NCBI RefSeq assembly: GCF_020193655.1
Contig: NZ_JADYVE010000001.1
Location: 124,001-188,000 of the forward strand
Origin: Ensifer sp. IC3342
GTDB taxonomy: Bacteria > Pseudomonadota > Alphaproteobacteria > Rhizobiales > Rhizobiaceae
Direction of reading: 5' to 3'
Length of the DNA: 64,000 nt
Below the pieces are notes generated by a model, which did not search any database, was not told the origin of the DNA, and was given only the letters and a program-made list of their open reading frames with translations. Shown piece after piece: positions 9,944-18,502 of the stretch. Position 1 is the first letter of the stretch, and each line of letters begins with the position of its first letter. The position numbers and the translations under genes were made by a program.

Positions 9944-12313
9944 TTGACCAGAATCCCGCGCGACCCGACCGAACGGCCCGGAAAGGGCGCAGGCAAGAAG
10001 AACGGCCGCGCGGCCAAGGCGGCACCTGACGCCGAAAGGGAGACGATCATTCATGGGGCGGTTCCGTCGCGCGATGTGCTGATGCGCTTCATCGCCGAGA
10101 ACCCGCAGCAGGCCTCGAAGCGGGAAATCGCCAGGGCCTTCGGCCTCAAAGGAGAGGCACGCGTCGAACTGAAGGCACTGTTGCGCTCGCTGGAAGAGGA
10201 TGGGCTGGTCGAGAAAAAACGCAAGTCCCTCGTCCGCCCGGGCGGACTGCCGCCAGTGACGGTTCTCGATATCACGATACGCGACATCGATGGCGAATTG
10301 ATCGGTCGACCGGCGGAATGGCTGGATGACGACGGCGTCGCGCCCGCCGTCCTTATCAAGCAATCCGCTGTCGGCAAGGCAAAAGGCAAGGCTCCAGTCG
10401 GCGGTCTCGGCGACCGGGTGCTGGCGAAGATATTTCCCTCGAAGGATCGCGGAGGTCCCGCCTATACGGCGCGCATCATCAAGGTCCTCGACAAGCGCAA
10501 GGATGCCGTGCTCGGCGTCTTTCGCCCCACACCTGGCGGCGGTGGGCGGCTGATGCCGATCGACAAGCGCGGCGAAGAAATCCTGGTCGATCCGGATTTC
10601 ACCGGCAGCGCCAAGGACGGCGATCTTGTGGAGGTGCATCTTGCCCGCATCGGGCGATATGGCCTGCCCCGTGCCCAGATACAGAACGTCATCGGCTCCG
10701 TGGCGTCGGAGAAGGCGATCTCGATGATCGCCATCCATGCGCATGGAATTCCCCACGTCTTTCCCGAGCGCGTGCTGAACGAGGCCGAGGCAGCACGCCC
10801 GGCGACGATGGAGCACCGCGAGGACTGGCGCTCGCTGCCGCTGATCACCATCGATCCGGCCGATGCCAAGGACCATGACGACGCCGTCTACGCGGAACCC
10901 GATCCGTCACCCGAAAATCCGGGCGGCGTGATCGTCACCGTCGCGATCGCCGACGTTTCCTGGTATGTGCAGCCGAAGTCCGCTCTCGACCTCGAAGCGT
11001 TGAAACGCGGAAACTCGGTCTATTTTCCCGACCGTGTCGTGCCGATGCTGCCCGAGCGCATTTCCAACGACCTCTGCTCGCTGAAGGAAGGCGTCGATCG
11101 CCCTGCGCTTGCTGTCCGGATGCGCTTCTCGAAAGAGGGTCGCAAGGCCGGACATACGTTCCACCGCATCATGATGCGCAGCGCCGCAAAGCTTTCCTAC
11201 AACCAGGCCCAGGCCGCGAGCGACGGAGCGCCGGACGACAAGACCGGTCCGATTCTGGAAACGATCCTCAAGCCGCTCTGGGAGGCCTACCGCATACTCA
11301 CGCACGGACGCGACCGGCGTCAGCCGCTCGAGCTCAACATGCCGGAGCGCAAGATTATCCTGAAGCCGGACGGCACCGTCGATCGCGTCTTCGTGCCGGA
11401 ACGCCTCGACGCGCACAGGCTGATCGAGGAAATGATGATCCAGGCCAATGTCGCCGCGGCAGAGACGCTGGAGCAGAAGCAGCAGGCGCTTATCTATCGC
11501 GTTCATGATCAGCCGTCGCTTGCAAAGCAGGAGACGCTTCGCGAATTCCTCGCGACGCTTGACATCTCGCTCGTCAAGGGCGGCAACATGCGGTCGAACC
11601 ACTTCAACGGGGTTCTCTCCAAGGCGGAGGGCAAGCCTTTCGAGACCATGGTCAACGAAATGGTGCTGCGGTCGCAAAGCCAAGCGATCTACAGCCCGGA
11701 GAATATCGGCCATTTCGGCTTGAACCTAATGAAGTATGCCCACTTCACCTCTCCCATTCGCCGCTATGCCGATCTGGTCGTGCATCGCGCCCTGGTGACC
11801 GCGCTGGGCCTGGGCGCGGGTGGCACGACGCCGCAAGAGGAAGGTGCGCTCGACGATATCGCCGCCGAGATTTCCACCTTCGAGCGGCGCGCGATGGCGG
11901 CCGAGCGCGACACGATCGATCGGTTGATCGCGCATCACCTGAACGGACGCATCGGTGAGGAATTCGACGGTCGCGTCTCCGGCGTCACCAAGGCGGGACT
12001 TTTTGTCACTCTTCCCGCCTATGGCGCCGACGGCTTTATCCCTATATCTACGCTCGGACGCGACTATTACATCTACGACGAGGCACACCAGGCCCTGTCC
12101 GGTGAGAAGTCCGGGCTCGGCTATCGTCTCGGAGATCCGGTGCGCGTCAAATTGGAAGAGGCCGTGCCACTCGCCGGTGCGCTCCGCTTCGAGATGTTGA
12201 GCGAAGGGCGAAAGATGCCGACCGCAACACGCTCCTTTCATAAGGCCGGCCGCCGCGATCGACCGGGCGCACGCAAGCGACCGGGAACGCGGGCACCGCG
12301 AGGCAGGCGATAG
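9944..12313 (+). CDS. rnr: Ribonuclease R
   Basis: A 789-residue 3'-5' exoribonuclease of the RNase II/R family that degrades structured RNA. An N-terminal winged-helix region (SRDVLMRFIAENPQQASKRE) precedes cold-shock domains. The RNB catalytic core contains the metal-binding cluster IDPADAKDHDDAVYAEPD and FTSPIRRYADLVVHRAL. An S1 domain (IGEEFDGRVSGVTKAGLFV) and a basic tail (RKRPGTRAPRGRR) follow. The start is TTG at 9944, with AGAAGGA inside the last codons of topA, so translation is probably coupled. The family usually carries this K/R-rich tail, which argues for a full-length protein. Confidence 0.94.
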   Translation: MTRIPRDPTERPGKGAGKKNGRAAKAAPDAERETIIHGAVPSRDVLMRFIAENPQQASKREIARAFGLKGEARVELKALLRSLEEDGLVEKKRKSLVRPGGLPPVTVLDITIRDIDGELIGRPAEWLDDDGVAPAVLIKQSAVGKAKGKAPVGGLGDRVLAKIFPSKDRGGPAYTARIIKVLDKRKDAVLGVFRPTPGGGGRLMPIDKRGEEILVDPDFTGSAKDGDLVEVHLARIGRYGLPRAQIQNVIGSVASEKAISMIAIHAHGIPHVFPERVLNEAEAARPATMEHREDWRSLPLITIDPADAKDHDDAVYAEPDPSPENPGGVIVTVAIADVSWYVQPKSALDLEALKRGNSVYFPDRVVPMLPERISNDLCSLKEGVDRPALAVRMRFSKEGRKAGHTFHRIMMRSAAKLSYNQAQAASDGAPDDKTGPILETILKPLWEAYRILTHGRDRRQPLELNMPERKIILKPDGTVDRVFVPERLDAHRLIEEMMIQANVAAAETLEQKQQALIYRVHDQPSLAKQETLREFLATLDISLVKGGNMRSNHFNGVLSKAEGKPFETMVNEMVLRSQSQAIYSPENIGHFGLNLMKYAHFTSPIRRYADLVVHRALVTALGLGAGGTTPQEEGALDDIAAEISTFERRAMAAERDTIDRLIAHHLNGRIGEEFDGRVSGVTKAGLFVTLPAYGADGFIPISTLGRDYYIYDEAHQALSGEKSGLGYRLGDPVRVKLEEAVPLAGALRFEMLSEGRKMPTATRSFHKAGRRDRPGARKRPGTRAPRGRR

Positions 12314-12354
12314 CAGCCGACAGGACTGCGGCGTCGGACAAGAAGGATATCGAT

Positions 12355-12810
12355 ATGAAGACAGCGGCCACCGAAGAGCTCCAGCTCGGGGGAATGCAGG
12401 ACGGAGACCGTCCCGTGATGCGCTCGATCAAGCGCGGTTTCCTCGGCCGGTGCCCTGGCTGTGGCGATGCGCGCCTGTTCCGGGCCTTCATCAAGTCTGT
12501 CGATGCCTGTGCTGCGTGCGGCGAGCGCATGGATCATCATCGCGCCGATGACTTCCCGCCCTATATCGTCGTCACGATCGTCGGCCATGTCGTGCTCGCA
12601 GGCTACATGATGACCGATCTCGTGCTCCCGCTTTCGACCTGGCAGCATCTGGCGATCTGGGCACCGGTCACGCTTGCCAGTTCCGTTGCGCTGCTGCAGC
12701 CGGTCAAGGGTGCGGTCATCGGACTGCAATGGGCTCTCAAGATGCATGGTTTCGGAGGCAAGGAGGATACCCCGGAAGACGTCCTTCCGGCGCGAGACGC
12801 CTCGGCATGA
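12355..12810 (+). CDS. DUF983 family small membrane protein
   Basis: A 151-residue protein with a four-cysteine zinc-ribbon-like motif (CPGCG and CAACG, 20 residues apart) followed by two hydrophobic spans (YIVVTIVGHVVLAGYMM and LAIWAPVTLASSVALL). This is the DUF983 layout; the function is unknown. The start is supported by AAGAAGGATATCGAT directly upstream. Its stop overlaps the NUDIX gene start (ATGA), so the two are probably translated together. Confidence 0.85.
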   Translation: MKTAATEELQLGGMQDGDRPVMRSIKRGFLGRCPGCGDARLFRAFIKSVDACAACGERMDHHRADDFPPYIVVTIVGHVVLAGYMMTDLVLPLSTWQHLAIWAPVTLASSVALLQPVKGAVIGLQWALKMHGFGGKEDTPEDVLPARDASA

Positions 12811-13523
12811 CGTCGGAGCGCCACAGCGGCTGCGCTGTTTCGCCGCAATCGGAATACCCGAGAAGCCGGCCCGTAAGACCCCGGGACGCCGCTTCCATCA
12901 TGGTCCTCGACCGGTCAGGCGCGCGTGTTCGTGTGCTCATGGGAAAACGCCACAGCGCCCATGCCTTCATGCCCGACGTTTATGTCTTCCCTGGCGGCCG
13001 GCGCGATCCCTCCGACCATCGCCTGGCTTTTGCGGGCGATCTCGATCCAGCCGTTCTGCAATCGCTGAAGTCGGTCGAAGGGCAACCGCTCACCGAAACT
13101 CGAGCACGCGCGCTTGCTCTGGCCGCCGTGAGGGAACTTTACGAAGAGGCTAGCGTCCGTATCGGCAAGCCGTGCGTCGAGCCCAGCGCCGGACTTCCCT
13201 TCCTTCCCGATCTCGCAAACTTACGCTATATGGCTCGGGCCATCACTCCTCCGGGACACTCGAGGCGGTTCGACACACGTTTCTTCGCGGTTTTCGCGGA
13301 TGAGGCCGACATCGACGCTTCGCTGATTCTGGAAAGCCGGGAGCTTCAGGATTTGCAGTGGATCGATGTGAACGACCTTCCGCCCCTCCGGATACCGGAG
13401 ATCACCGTCACGATCCTTGCGGACCTGAGGAGCAGCCTCGAATCGGATCCCTCCCTTCCTCGTGAAAGGTCGGTGCCGTTTTACTTCATGCGCCGTGGGC
13501 GCTTTGTCCGCACGCTCCTCTAA
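12807..13523 (+). CDS. NUDIX hydrolase
   Basis: A 238-residue NUDIX-fold protein. NUDIX enzymes hydrolyse nucleoside diphosphates linked to another moiety; the substrate cannot be told here. The box is recognisable but lacks a canonical opening glycine: LALAAVRELYEEASVRIG carries the RExxEE core. VYVFPGGRRDPSD precedes it, and a C-terminal block HSRRFDTRFFAVFADEAD resembles CoA-pyrophosphatase-like or large NUDIX proteins. I placed the start at ATG 12807, four bases inside the DUF983 gene, rather than at an earlier in-frame codon at 12729 that would translate out-of-frame DUF983 sequence. Confidence 0.85.
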   Translation: MTSERHSGCAVSPQSEYPRSRPVRPRDAASIMVLDRSGARVRVLMGKRHSAHAFMPDVYVFPGGRRDPSDHRLAFAGDLDPAVLQSLKSVEGQPLTETRARALALAAVRELYEEASVRIGKPCVEPSAGLPFLPDLANLRYMARAITPPGHSRRFDTRFFAVFADEADIDASLILESRELQDLQWIDVNDLPPLRIPEITVTILADLRSSLESDPSLPRERSVPFYFMRRGRFVRTLL

Positions 13524-13536
13524 GGGTTCTTTTCGA

Positions 13537-14721
13537 ATGTCAAAGCCGCCGTCCGGTACGCCTGCACCGGTTGACGAAATTCACTGGCTTTCGCTGATTG
13601 CGGCCGTAGCCGCAATTACGGCGGTCGGCATTGCCATCGGCCTGGGGCTCCCGCTGCTCAGCATCATCATGGAGAAGCGCGGAATTCCCTCGACACTGAT
13701 CGGGTTCAACTCGGCAATGGCGGGTTTCGCGTCCATGGCGGCCGCCCCGTTCACGACGAAATTCGCGCACCGTCACGGTGTCGCGCCGACCATGCTCCTG
13801 GCGATAGTGTTTGCCGCGGTGAGCGCGCTCGGCTTTTTCTACATCACGAATTTCTGGCTGTGGTTTCCCTTGCGCGTCATCTTCCACGGCGCGATCACCG
13901 TGCTTTTCATCCTCTCGGAATTCTGGATCAATGCTACGGCACCGCCCAACCGGCGCGGTTTCGTGCTCGGTATCTACGGCACGGTGCTTTCGCTCGGTTT
14001 TGCGAGCGGTCCCCTGCTCTTTTCGATCCTCGGCAGCGAGGGGATATTGCCCTTCGCCGTTGGCGCCGGCGTAATCCTGCTTGCGGCCATACCGATCTTT
14101 CTGGCGCGCAACGAAAGCCCCGTCCTCGACGAGAAGCCCGAGCGCCATTTCATGCGCTATGTGTTCCTCGTGCCCACGGCAACCGCCGCGGTCTTCATTT
14201 TTGGCGCCGTCGAATCGGGCGGCCTCTCGCTGTTCCCGATTTTCGGCACGCGGGCAGGCTTTACCGAATCGCAGGCAGCGCTGCTGCTGACGGTCATGGG
14301 AGTCGGGAACTTCATCTTCCAAATCCCGCTCGGGATGCTGTCCGATCGCGTGAAAGATCGCCGTACGCTCCTATCCGCGATGACACTGATCGGCCTCATC
14401 GGCGCCCTCTGTCTCCCAATGCTGGTCGAAAGCTGGGTCCTGATGGCCCTTGTTCTGTTGTTCTGGGGCGGATGCGTTTCCGGCCTCTATACGGTCGGGC
14501 TCAGCCACCTGGGTTCCCGGCTTCAGGGCGCCGACCTCGCTGCAGCCAATGCGGCCTTTGTTTTCTCCTACGCCGTCGGCACCGTTGCCGGCCCGCAGGT
14601 GATTGGTGCCGCGATGGACGTTACCGGCAACAACGGCTTCGCTTGGGCGATCGCAGCATTCTTCGGGCTTTATGTTGCGCTTTCGGTGGTTCGGATCGTT
14701 TTGAATCCAAAACGGCCTTGA
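13537..14721 (+). CDS. Major facilitator superfamily transporter
   Basis: A 394-residue polytopic inner-membrane protein with about 12 hydrophobic helices in two halves. The second half carries the typical MFS loop GMLSDRVKDRRTLL between helices. Similar proteins are often annotated as YcaD/CynX-like or sugar/drug permeases; no substrate can be assigned. It begins 13 bases after the NUDIX stop with AAGGG upstream, so it may be the last gene of the DUF983-NUDIX-MFS run. The final codons overlap a CTTGAC word at 14717-14722 that may serve rpmG. Confidence 0.85.
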   Translation: MSKPPSGTPAPVDEIHWLSLIAAVAAITAVGIAIGLGLPLLSIIMEKRGIPSTLIGFNSAMAGFASMAAAPFTTKFAHRHGVAPTMLLAIVFAAVSALGFFYITNFWLWFPLRVIFHGAITVLFILSEFWINATAPPNRRGFVLGIYGTVLSLGFASGPLLFSILGSEGILPFAVGAGVILLAAIPIFLARNESPVLDEKPERHFMRYVFLVPTATAAVFIFGAVESGGLSLFPIFGTRAGFTESQAALLLTVMGVGNFIFQIPLGMLSDRVKDRRTLLSAMTLIGLIGALCLPMLVESWVLMALVLLFWGGCVSGLYTVGLSHLGSRLQGADLAAANAAFVFSYAVGTVAGPQVIGAAMDVTGNNGFAWAIAAFFGLYVALSVVRIVLNPKRP

Positions 14722-14745
14722 CTTTTCGGTCGCGATTTGTAGTTT
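14717..14745 (+). promoter_or_regulatory. Candidate sigma-70 promoter for rpmG
   Basis: CTTGAC at 14717-14722 matches the rhizobial -35 consensus, with a 17-base spacer before TAGTTT (14740-14745), a weak -10 match. It overlaps the MFS stop codon and lies 70 bases upstream of the rpmG start. The assignment is by pattern only. Confidence 0.35.
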
Positions 14746-14814
14746 CGCGCCAACCTTGTCCGTGGCCCGCAACCGGTTGTCCACGGCTTTCATTTTTATA
14801 AAGGCAGGACGACC

Positions 14815-14982
14815 ATGGCGAAAGCTACCACCATCAAGATCAAGCTGCTGTCGACAGCCGACACGGGTTTCTTTTACGTCACGACCAAGAACAGCCGTAC
14901 GATGACGGAGAAGATGACGAAGACCAAATACGACCCGATCGCGAAGAAGCACGTCGAGTTCAAGGAAACGAAGATCAAGTAA
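14815..14982 (+). CDS. rpmG: 50S ribosomal protein L33
   Basis: A 55-residue basic protein of the large ribosomal subunit. The translation begins [20 protein letters not shown] and ends [10 protein letters not shown], typical of the cysteine-free L33 form, which does not bind zinc. AAGGCAGGA lies just upstream of the ATG. It is followed by a strong intrinsic terminator at 15005-15040, so it is probably a single-gene transcript. Confidence 0.97.
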   Translation: MAKATTIKIKLLSTADTGFFYVTTKNSRTMTEKMTKTKYDPIAKKHVEFKETKIK

Positions 14983-15004
14983 GATCAGCGTTCCAGTCAG
15001 TTTT

Positions 15005-15040
15005 AAGGCGCCGTGCCGCGAGGTCCGGCGCCTTTTCTTT
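15005..15040 (+). terminator. Intrinsic terminator of rpmG
   Basis: Perfect nine-base arms AAGGCGCCG (15005-15013) and CGGCGCCTT (15026-15034) with a 12-base loop, followed by a T-rich stretch, 22 bases after the rpmG stop. Confidence 0.85.
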
Positions 15041-15117
15041 GGTCGTGTTGCCTTCGACAGCGGCCTCAACGATGCGCCGTTCCCGACGCCGGACAGCTCT
15101 ATCTAGCTGAACTGGAA

Positions 15118-15222
15118 CGAAAAACGCCGCCTCGTGCGAAGCGGCGTTTTGAAAGGGGGTCGGCTGGCTTCCGACTGCGGCACGAGGAATCCGCGAACAT
15201 CGAGAACCAGCCGACCGACCCC
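15118..15222 (-). ncRNA. Candidate structured RNA or 3'UTR on the minus strand ending in a terminator
   Basis: Read on the minus strand, ten-base arms GGTCGGCTGG and CCAGCCGACC (15207-15216 with 15158-15167) form a long hairpin. It is followed by a perfect terminator, AAAACGCCGC (15121-15130) with GCGGCGTTTT (15141-15150), and on the minus strand a run of five T then CGTTCC. It lies about 300 bases downstream of pleD, so it could be the divK-pleD 3'UTR or a separate small RNA. A 61-codon minus frame (15099-15284) runs through the terminator and is unlikely to be a protein. Confidence 0.4.
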
Positions 15223-15535
15223 ACGACCCAGGAGATGCGGCGGACCTGAGCATCATGGGGTAACCGATGGGTGATGGAAGTCACGCTTCCATGCGTATCA
15301 GCATTGCCTGAAAATAAAAAAAAATCAACGAATTCTTAATCGCCGGAGCAAGGTTGCTCGGCGTTTGGTTAATTCTGTCTCATATTCGGACAAGGCCGAA
15401 TCTGCCGCTTATGGAAATGCTTTGCCCCAGCACCAGCGACGCAGCGGAGAATACAACTTTAAAGAAACTTAACAAGGGCCTGAAAAGAGCATTCTAATCG
15501 CGGTCGAGTGACCGCATTACTTGCAGTCCTCAAGG
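15223..15535. other. Non-coding gap downstream of pleD
   Basis: No gene is visible. The stretch contains an A/T-rich run (15311-15325), a hairpin with one bulge (15341-15363, CGCC/GGCG flanking AGCAA/TTGCT) and a short hairpin GCGGTC-GAGT-GACCGC (15500-15515) just after the pleD stop that could terminate or stabilise its transcript. Confidence 0.4.
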
Positions 15536-16903
15536 TTAGGCGGCCGCCGCCACCACCCTGTTGCGCCCGTCGTTTTTCGCCTGATAGAGCGCCATGTCGG
15601 CGCGCTTCAACAGAGCTTCTGGCGTATCACCCTCCGCTCTCAGGCTGGAGATGCCAAGGGAGGCGGTGACGGGCTGAACCGTATCGGCCTGGGGAATGGC
15701 GAATGCTCGGCTCTCAACCATCAGACGAAGGCGTTCGGCGACGATTGCCGCCATTTCCGGGGTGGTGTCCGGCATGACGATCACGAATTCCTCGCCACCA
15801 AACCGGCACGCGAGATCCGCACCCCGAACAGTTGCACGCACGCGGTTGGCAAATTCGCGCAACACTTCGTCGCCCGCGTCGTGGCCGTAGGTATCGTTTA
15901 TGTGCTTAAAGCGGTCGATATCGGTAATGCAGATGGAAAGCGGACGACCGCGGGCGACGGCGCGGTCCATCAGCAGCTTCAGGTGATTGTCCAGGTAGCG
16001 CCGATTGTGCAGGCCCGTAAGATCGTCAGTGATCGCCAGTTCGATCGTCTGCTGGACGCTGGCCCGCAGCCGGTCATTGCAATGTTTGCGACGGATCTGC
16101 GTGAGCGAGCGAGCCACAAGCTCATTGGGATCAACGGGGCGCATGACATAGTCTGTAACGCCAAGTTCGAGCGCCCGAACGACTACCTCGTCACGCCCCT
16201 GCTCCGTCACCAGCAGGATCGGTATGAAGCGTGTGCGCTCCAGCGAACGCAATTGCGAGCACAAGCGCAGCGGATCGTAGTCATCAAAGTTCGCGTTGAC
16301 GATGACGAGATCAAAATTGTTTTCGGCTGCCTCGAACAAGGCCGCCTGCGGATCCGAAATGACCGAGACGTCGGCGATCGGTTTCAGCGCACGCAGAAGC
16401 CGCTCCTGCGACGAGGCGCGCGCGTCGACAAGCAAAATGCTACCCGGCTCATCCGGGCGATCTGGGCGGGCTAGGTCCTGCAGACCGATCGTGTGTGCCG
16501 TTTGCGCGCGAAGGCGTAATTCATCACTGACATTCTTCAAGCGCACCAGGCTCTTGACGCGCGACATCAGTTGCAGATCGTTGACCGGTTTGGTGAGGAA
16601 GTCGTCGGCCCCGGCCTTCAGTCCGCGCACCCGATCGGACGGCTGGTCGAGCGCCGTCACCATCACCACCGGAATATGCGCGGTTCGGCTGTTGGCCTTC
16701 AGCCTCTCGCAGACCTCGAACCCATCCATGCCCGGCATCATGATGTCGAGCAGCACGAGGTCTACGGCCGTCTTTTCGCAGATCGCCAAGGCAGATTGCC
16801 CGTCCCCTGCCGTCAAGACATCGAAATATTCAGCCAGCAGCCGCGCCTCAAGGAGCTTCACATTGGCAGGTACGTCATCGACGACGAGGATGCGTGCAGT
16901 CAT
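15536..16903 (-). CDS. pleD: PleD-type response regulator and diguanylate cyclase
   Basis: A 455-residue protein with two receiver domains and a GGDEF domain, making cyclic di-GMP when phosphorylated. The first REC has the acidic pair VVDD (7-10), phospho-acceptor D53 in LVLLDIMMPGMDG, and the FLTKP lysine. The second REC lacks the acceptor (LVIVNANFDDYD), as in Caulobacter PleD, where it serves as a dimerisation adaptor. The output domain has GGEEF at 369-373 and the product-inhibition I-site RGAD at 360-363, the canonical five residues before it, so it should be an active, feedback-inhibited cyclase. It follows divK by 17 bases on the same strand; both belong to the DivJ/PleC cell-cycle phosphorelay. 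Confidence 0.95.
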   Translation of the reverse strand: MTARILVVDDVPANVKLLEARLLAEYFDVLTAGDGQSALAICEKTAVDLVLLDIMMPGMDGFEVCERLKANSRTAHIPVVMVTALDQPSDRVRGLKAGADDFLTKPVNDLQLMSRVKSLVRLKNVSDELRLRAQTAHTIGLQDLARPDRPDEPGSILLVDARASSQERLLRALKPIADVSVISDPQAALFEAAENNFDLVIVNANFDDYDPLRLCSQLRSLERTRFIPILLVTEQGRDEVVVRALELGVTDYVMRPVDPNELVARSLTQIRRKHCNDRLRASVQQTIELAITDDLTGLHNRRYLDNHLKLLMDRAVARGRPLSICITDIDRFKHINDTYGHDAGDEVLREFANRVRATVRGADLACRFGGEEFVIVMPDTTPEMAAIVAERLRLMVESRAFAIPQADTVQPVTASLGISSLRAEGDTPEALLKRADMALYQAKNDGRNRVVAAAA

Positions 16904-16920
16904 CTCAAGTTTCCCGCCGC

Positions 16921-17292
16921 TCAGGCATCACCCAGATAGGTCTTGATTGTTTCGATGAATTTCGGAACCGAAATCGGTTTGGAGACATAGGCTTCGCAAC
17001 CGCCCTGGCGAATACGCTCCTCATCGCCCTTCATTGCGAACGCGGTTACGGCGATAACCGGAATCACGTGCAGCTCATCGTCTTCCTTGAGCCACTTCGT
17101 GACCTCCAAGCCGGAAACTTCGGGCAACTGGATGTCCATCAGGATCAGGTCGGGCCGGTGCTTGCGCGCAAGCTCGAGCGCCTCCATGCCGTTCCGCGTC
17201 TGGATCGTCTGATAGCCAGAGGCCTCAATCAGGTCGCGGAAGAGCTTCATGTTCAGCTCGTTGTCCTCAACAATCATCACCTGTTTGGGCAT
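16921..17292 (-). CDS. divK: Single-domain response regulator DivK
   Basis: A 123-residue stand-alone receiver domain. [19 protein letters not shown], phospho-acceptor D53 in [13 protein letters not shown], the switch region [16 protein letters not shown] and the conserved lysine in YVSKPIS are all present. In alphaproteobacteria DivK is phosphorylated by DivJ, dephosphorylated by PleC, and lowers CtrA activity; in Sinorhizobium it is essential. Its position directly before pleD is the conserved arrangement. The upstream 230 bases hold a mosaic repeat (17342-17412) rather than an obvious promoter. Confidence 0.96.
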   Translation of the reverse strand: MPKQVMIVEDNELNMKLFRDLIEASGYQTIQTRNGMEALELARKHRPDLILMDIQLPEVSGLEVTKWLKEDDELHVIPVIAVTAFAMKGDEERIRQGGCEAYVSKPISVPKFIETIKTYLGDA

Positions 17293-17341
17293 GTCGATAC
17301 CTTACTGTCCGCCGCCGCCTTGCAAGTCCACGAGATCACGA

Positions 17342-17412
17342 TGTGATCGATTCTAATAGGTGAGAGCGGGATGCGAGCGGAAAACCGCAAACACTTTTCC
17401 TCATCCCGCTCT
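17342..17412 (+). repeat. RIME-type nested palindrome upstream of divK
   Basis: Eleven-base arms AGAGCGGGATG (17363-17373) and CATCCCGCTCT (17402-17412) enclose a small GCGG-AAAA-CCGC hairpin (17377-17388) and the word ACACTTTTCCT. The preceding ATCGATTCTAATAG is part of the same unit. This layout matches the larger palindromic mosaic elements of rhizobial intergenic regions. A decayed relative lies at about 26617-26689. Confidence 0.75.
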
Positions 17413-17526
17413 GGACATATAAGTTGCACAATCAACGACTCGGCCCATTTCCTCAGTCGCGAGGCTAGCGCTATTTGGTTGAAAAATAGGTAATTCCGGT
17501 CGCAAGATGACGAGAGGTTAGACACC

Positions 17527-17799
17527 ATGAAGCGCGCTGACGAAACGGCAATCGCCATCCTCGCCTGGCTCGCCGACGAACCGGAACTTCTGTCACGTTT
17601 CCTCGCCCTGACCGGCACCGACCCCGGCTCCCTGCGCGCGGCAATCGGCGAGCCGGGTTTCATGGGCGGCTTGGTCGCTTTCCTCATGGACCACGAACCG
17701 ACGCTGATGGCCTTTTGCGAGGCGACGCAAACGCGGCCGGAAGAAGTGGTTCGGGCGCACCAGCTTCTCTCCGGCGCGTCGGATTTCGAGGATAGCTGA
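17527..17799 (+). CDS. DUF3572 family protein
   Basis: A 90-residue acidic helical protein (begins MKRADETAIAILAWLADEPE, contains RFLALTGTDPGSLRAAIGEP and ends GASDFEDS) of the alphaproteobacterial DUF3572 type. No function is known. AGAGG lies about 9 bases upstream of the ATG. The next gene starts 2 bases after its stop, so the two form a small operon divergent from divK. Confidence 0.75.
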   Translation: MKRADETAIAILAWLADEPELLSRFLALTGTDPGSLRAAIGEPGFMGGLVAFLMDHEPTLMAFCEATQTRPEEVVRAHQLLSGASDFEDS

Positions 17800-17801
17800 G
17801 C

Positions 17802-18455
17802 ATGGCCGCCGACCGACCCGACGACGTCGTTCGTCTGGGGCATAGACCCCTGATCGTCAGCGATATCGATGAAGTCGTCCTTGAATTCCTGACGCCGTTC
17901 AAACGCTTCCTCGAAAGCCGTCAGCACAGGCTGTTGCCCAGTTCGTTCCGTCTGACCGGCAACATCGTCGATCTGCAAAACGGCGAAGCAGCGAGCGAGG
18001 CCAGTGTGAAGGCTCTGCTCGATGCCTTTTATGATGCGCAGGAGCAGTGGCAGACTCCGGCCGCGCTGGTGGTCAAAACACTTGCGGAACTCTCCGCCGA
18101 GGCGGACATCGTGTTTCTGACCGCGATGCCACCGCGGCACGCCGCCAGGCGGCGTGCGCTGCTCGATGCCCACGCCCTGCCCTATCCGCTGCTCGCCTCC
18201 GAGGAACCCAAGGGCCCGCTTGTAAACCACCTGCACGGCGGTCGGGAACTGCCTATCGTCTTCATCGACGACATCCTGCGCAATCTCCGCTCGGTAAGGG
18301 ATCACGCACCTTCCTGCCTTCTTATAAACCTGATGGCGAACGCCGAATTTCGCGCTCTCGCCCCGGCGCCCGATGCCGGCATCCATGCCGTAGCGACTTG
18401 GCCGGAGGCGGCACGCCTTATCCGCACGCACTTGCGCGCGGCTATGAATGGCTGA
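17802..18455 (+). CDS. HAD-like conserved hypothetical protein
   Basis: A 217-residue protein without clear membrane segments. Three blocks resemble haloacid dehalogenase-superfamily motifs: LIVSDIDEVVLEFL near residue 18 (motif I, DxDxx), IVFLTAMPPRHAARR in the middle (motif II), and LPIVFIDDILRNL (motif IV, DD). The usual motif III lysine is not obvious, so phosphatase activity is only inferred. It is translationally close to the DUF3572 gene upstream and convergent with the GNAT gene downstream (48 bases apart). Confidence 0.7.
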   Translation: MAADRPDDVVRLGHRPLIVSDIDEVVLEFLTPFKRFLESRQHRLLPSSFRLTGNIVDLQNGEAASEASVKALLDAFYDAQEQWQTPAALVVKTLAELSAEADIVFLTAMPPRHAARRRALLDAHALPYPLLASEEPKGPLVNHLHGGRELPIVFIDDILRNLRSVRDHAPSCLLINLMANAEFRALAPAPDAGIHAVATWPEAARLIRTHLRAAMNG

Positions 18456-18502
18456 ACCGCACTTTTGCCGCAGCTCCGCGGACTGAAGATCGAACGGCGC
18501 CA

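Noticed and set aside
15099-15284. 61-codon minus-strand frame
   Set aside because: It crosses a perfect terminator stem and a long-range stem; no good ribosome-binding site.
15536-16903. Loss of the phospho-acceptor in the second PleD receiver as a sign of decay
   Set aside because: The same degeneration is normal in Caulobacter PleD, where this domain is an adaptor.
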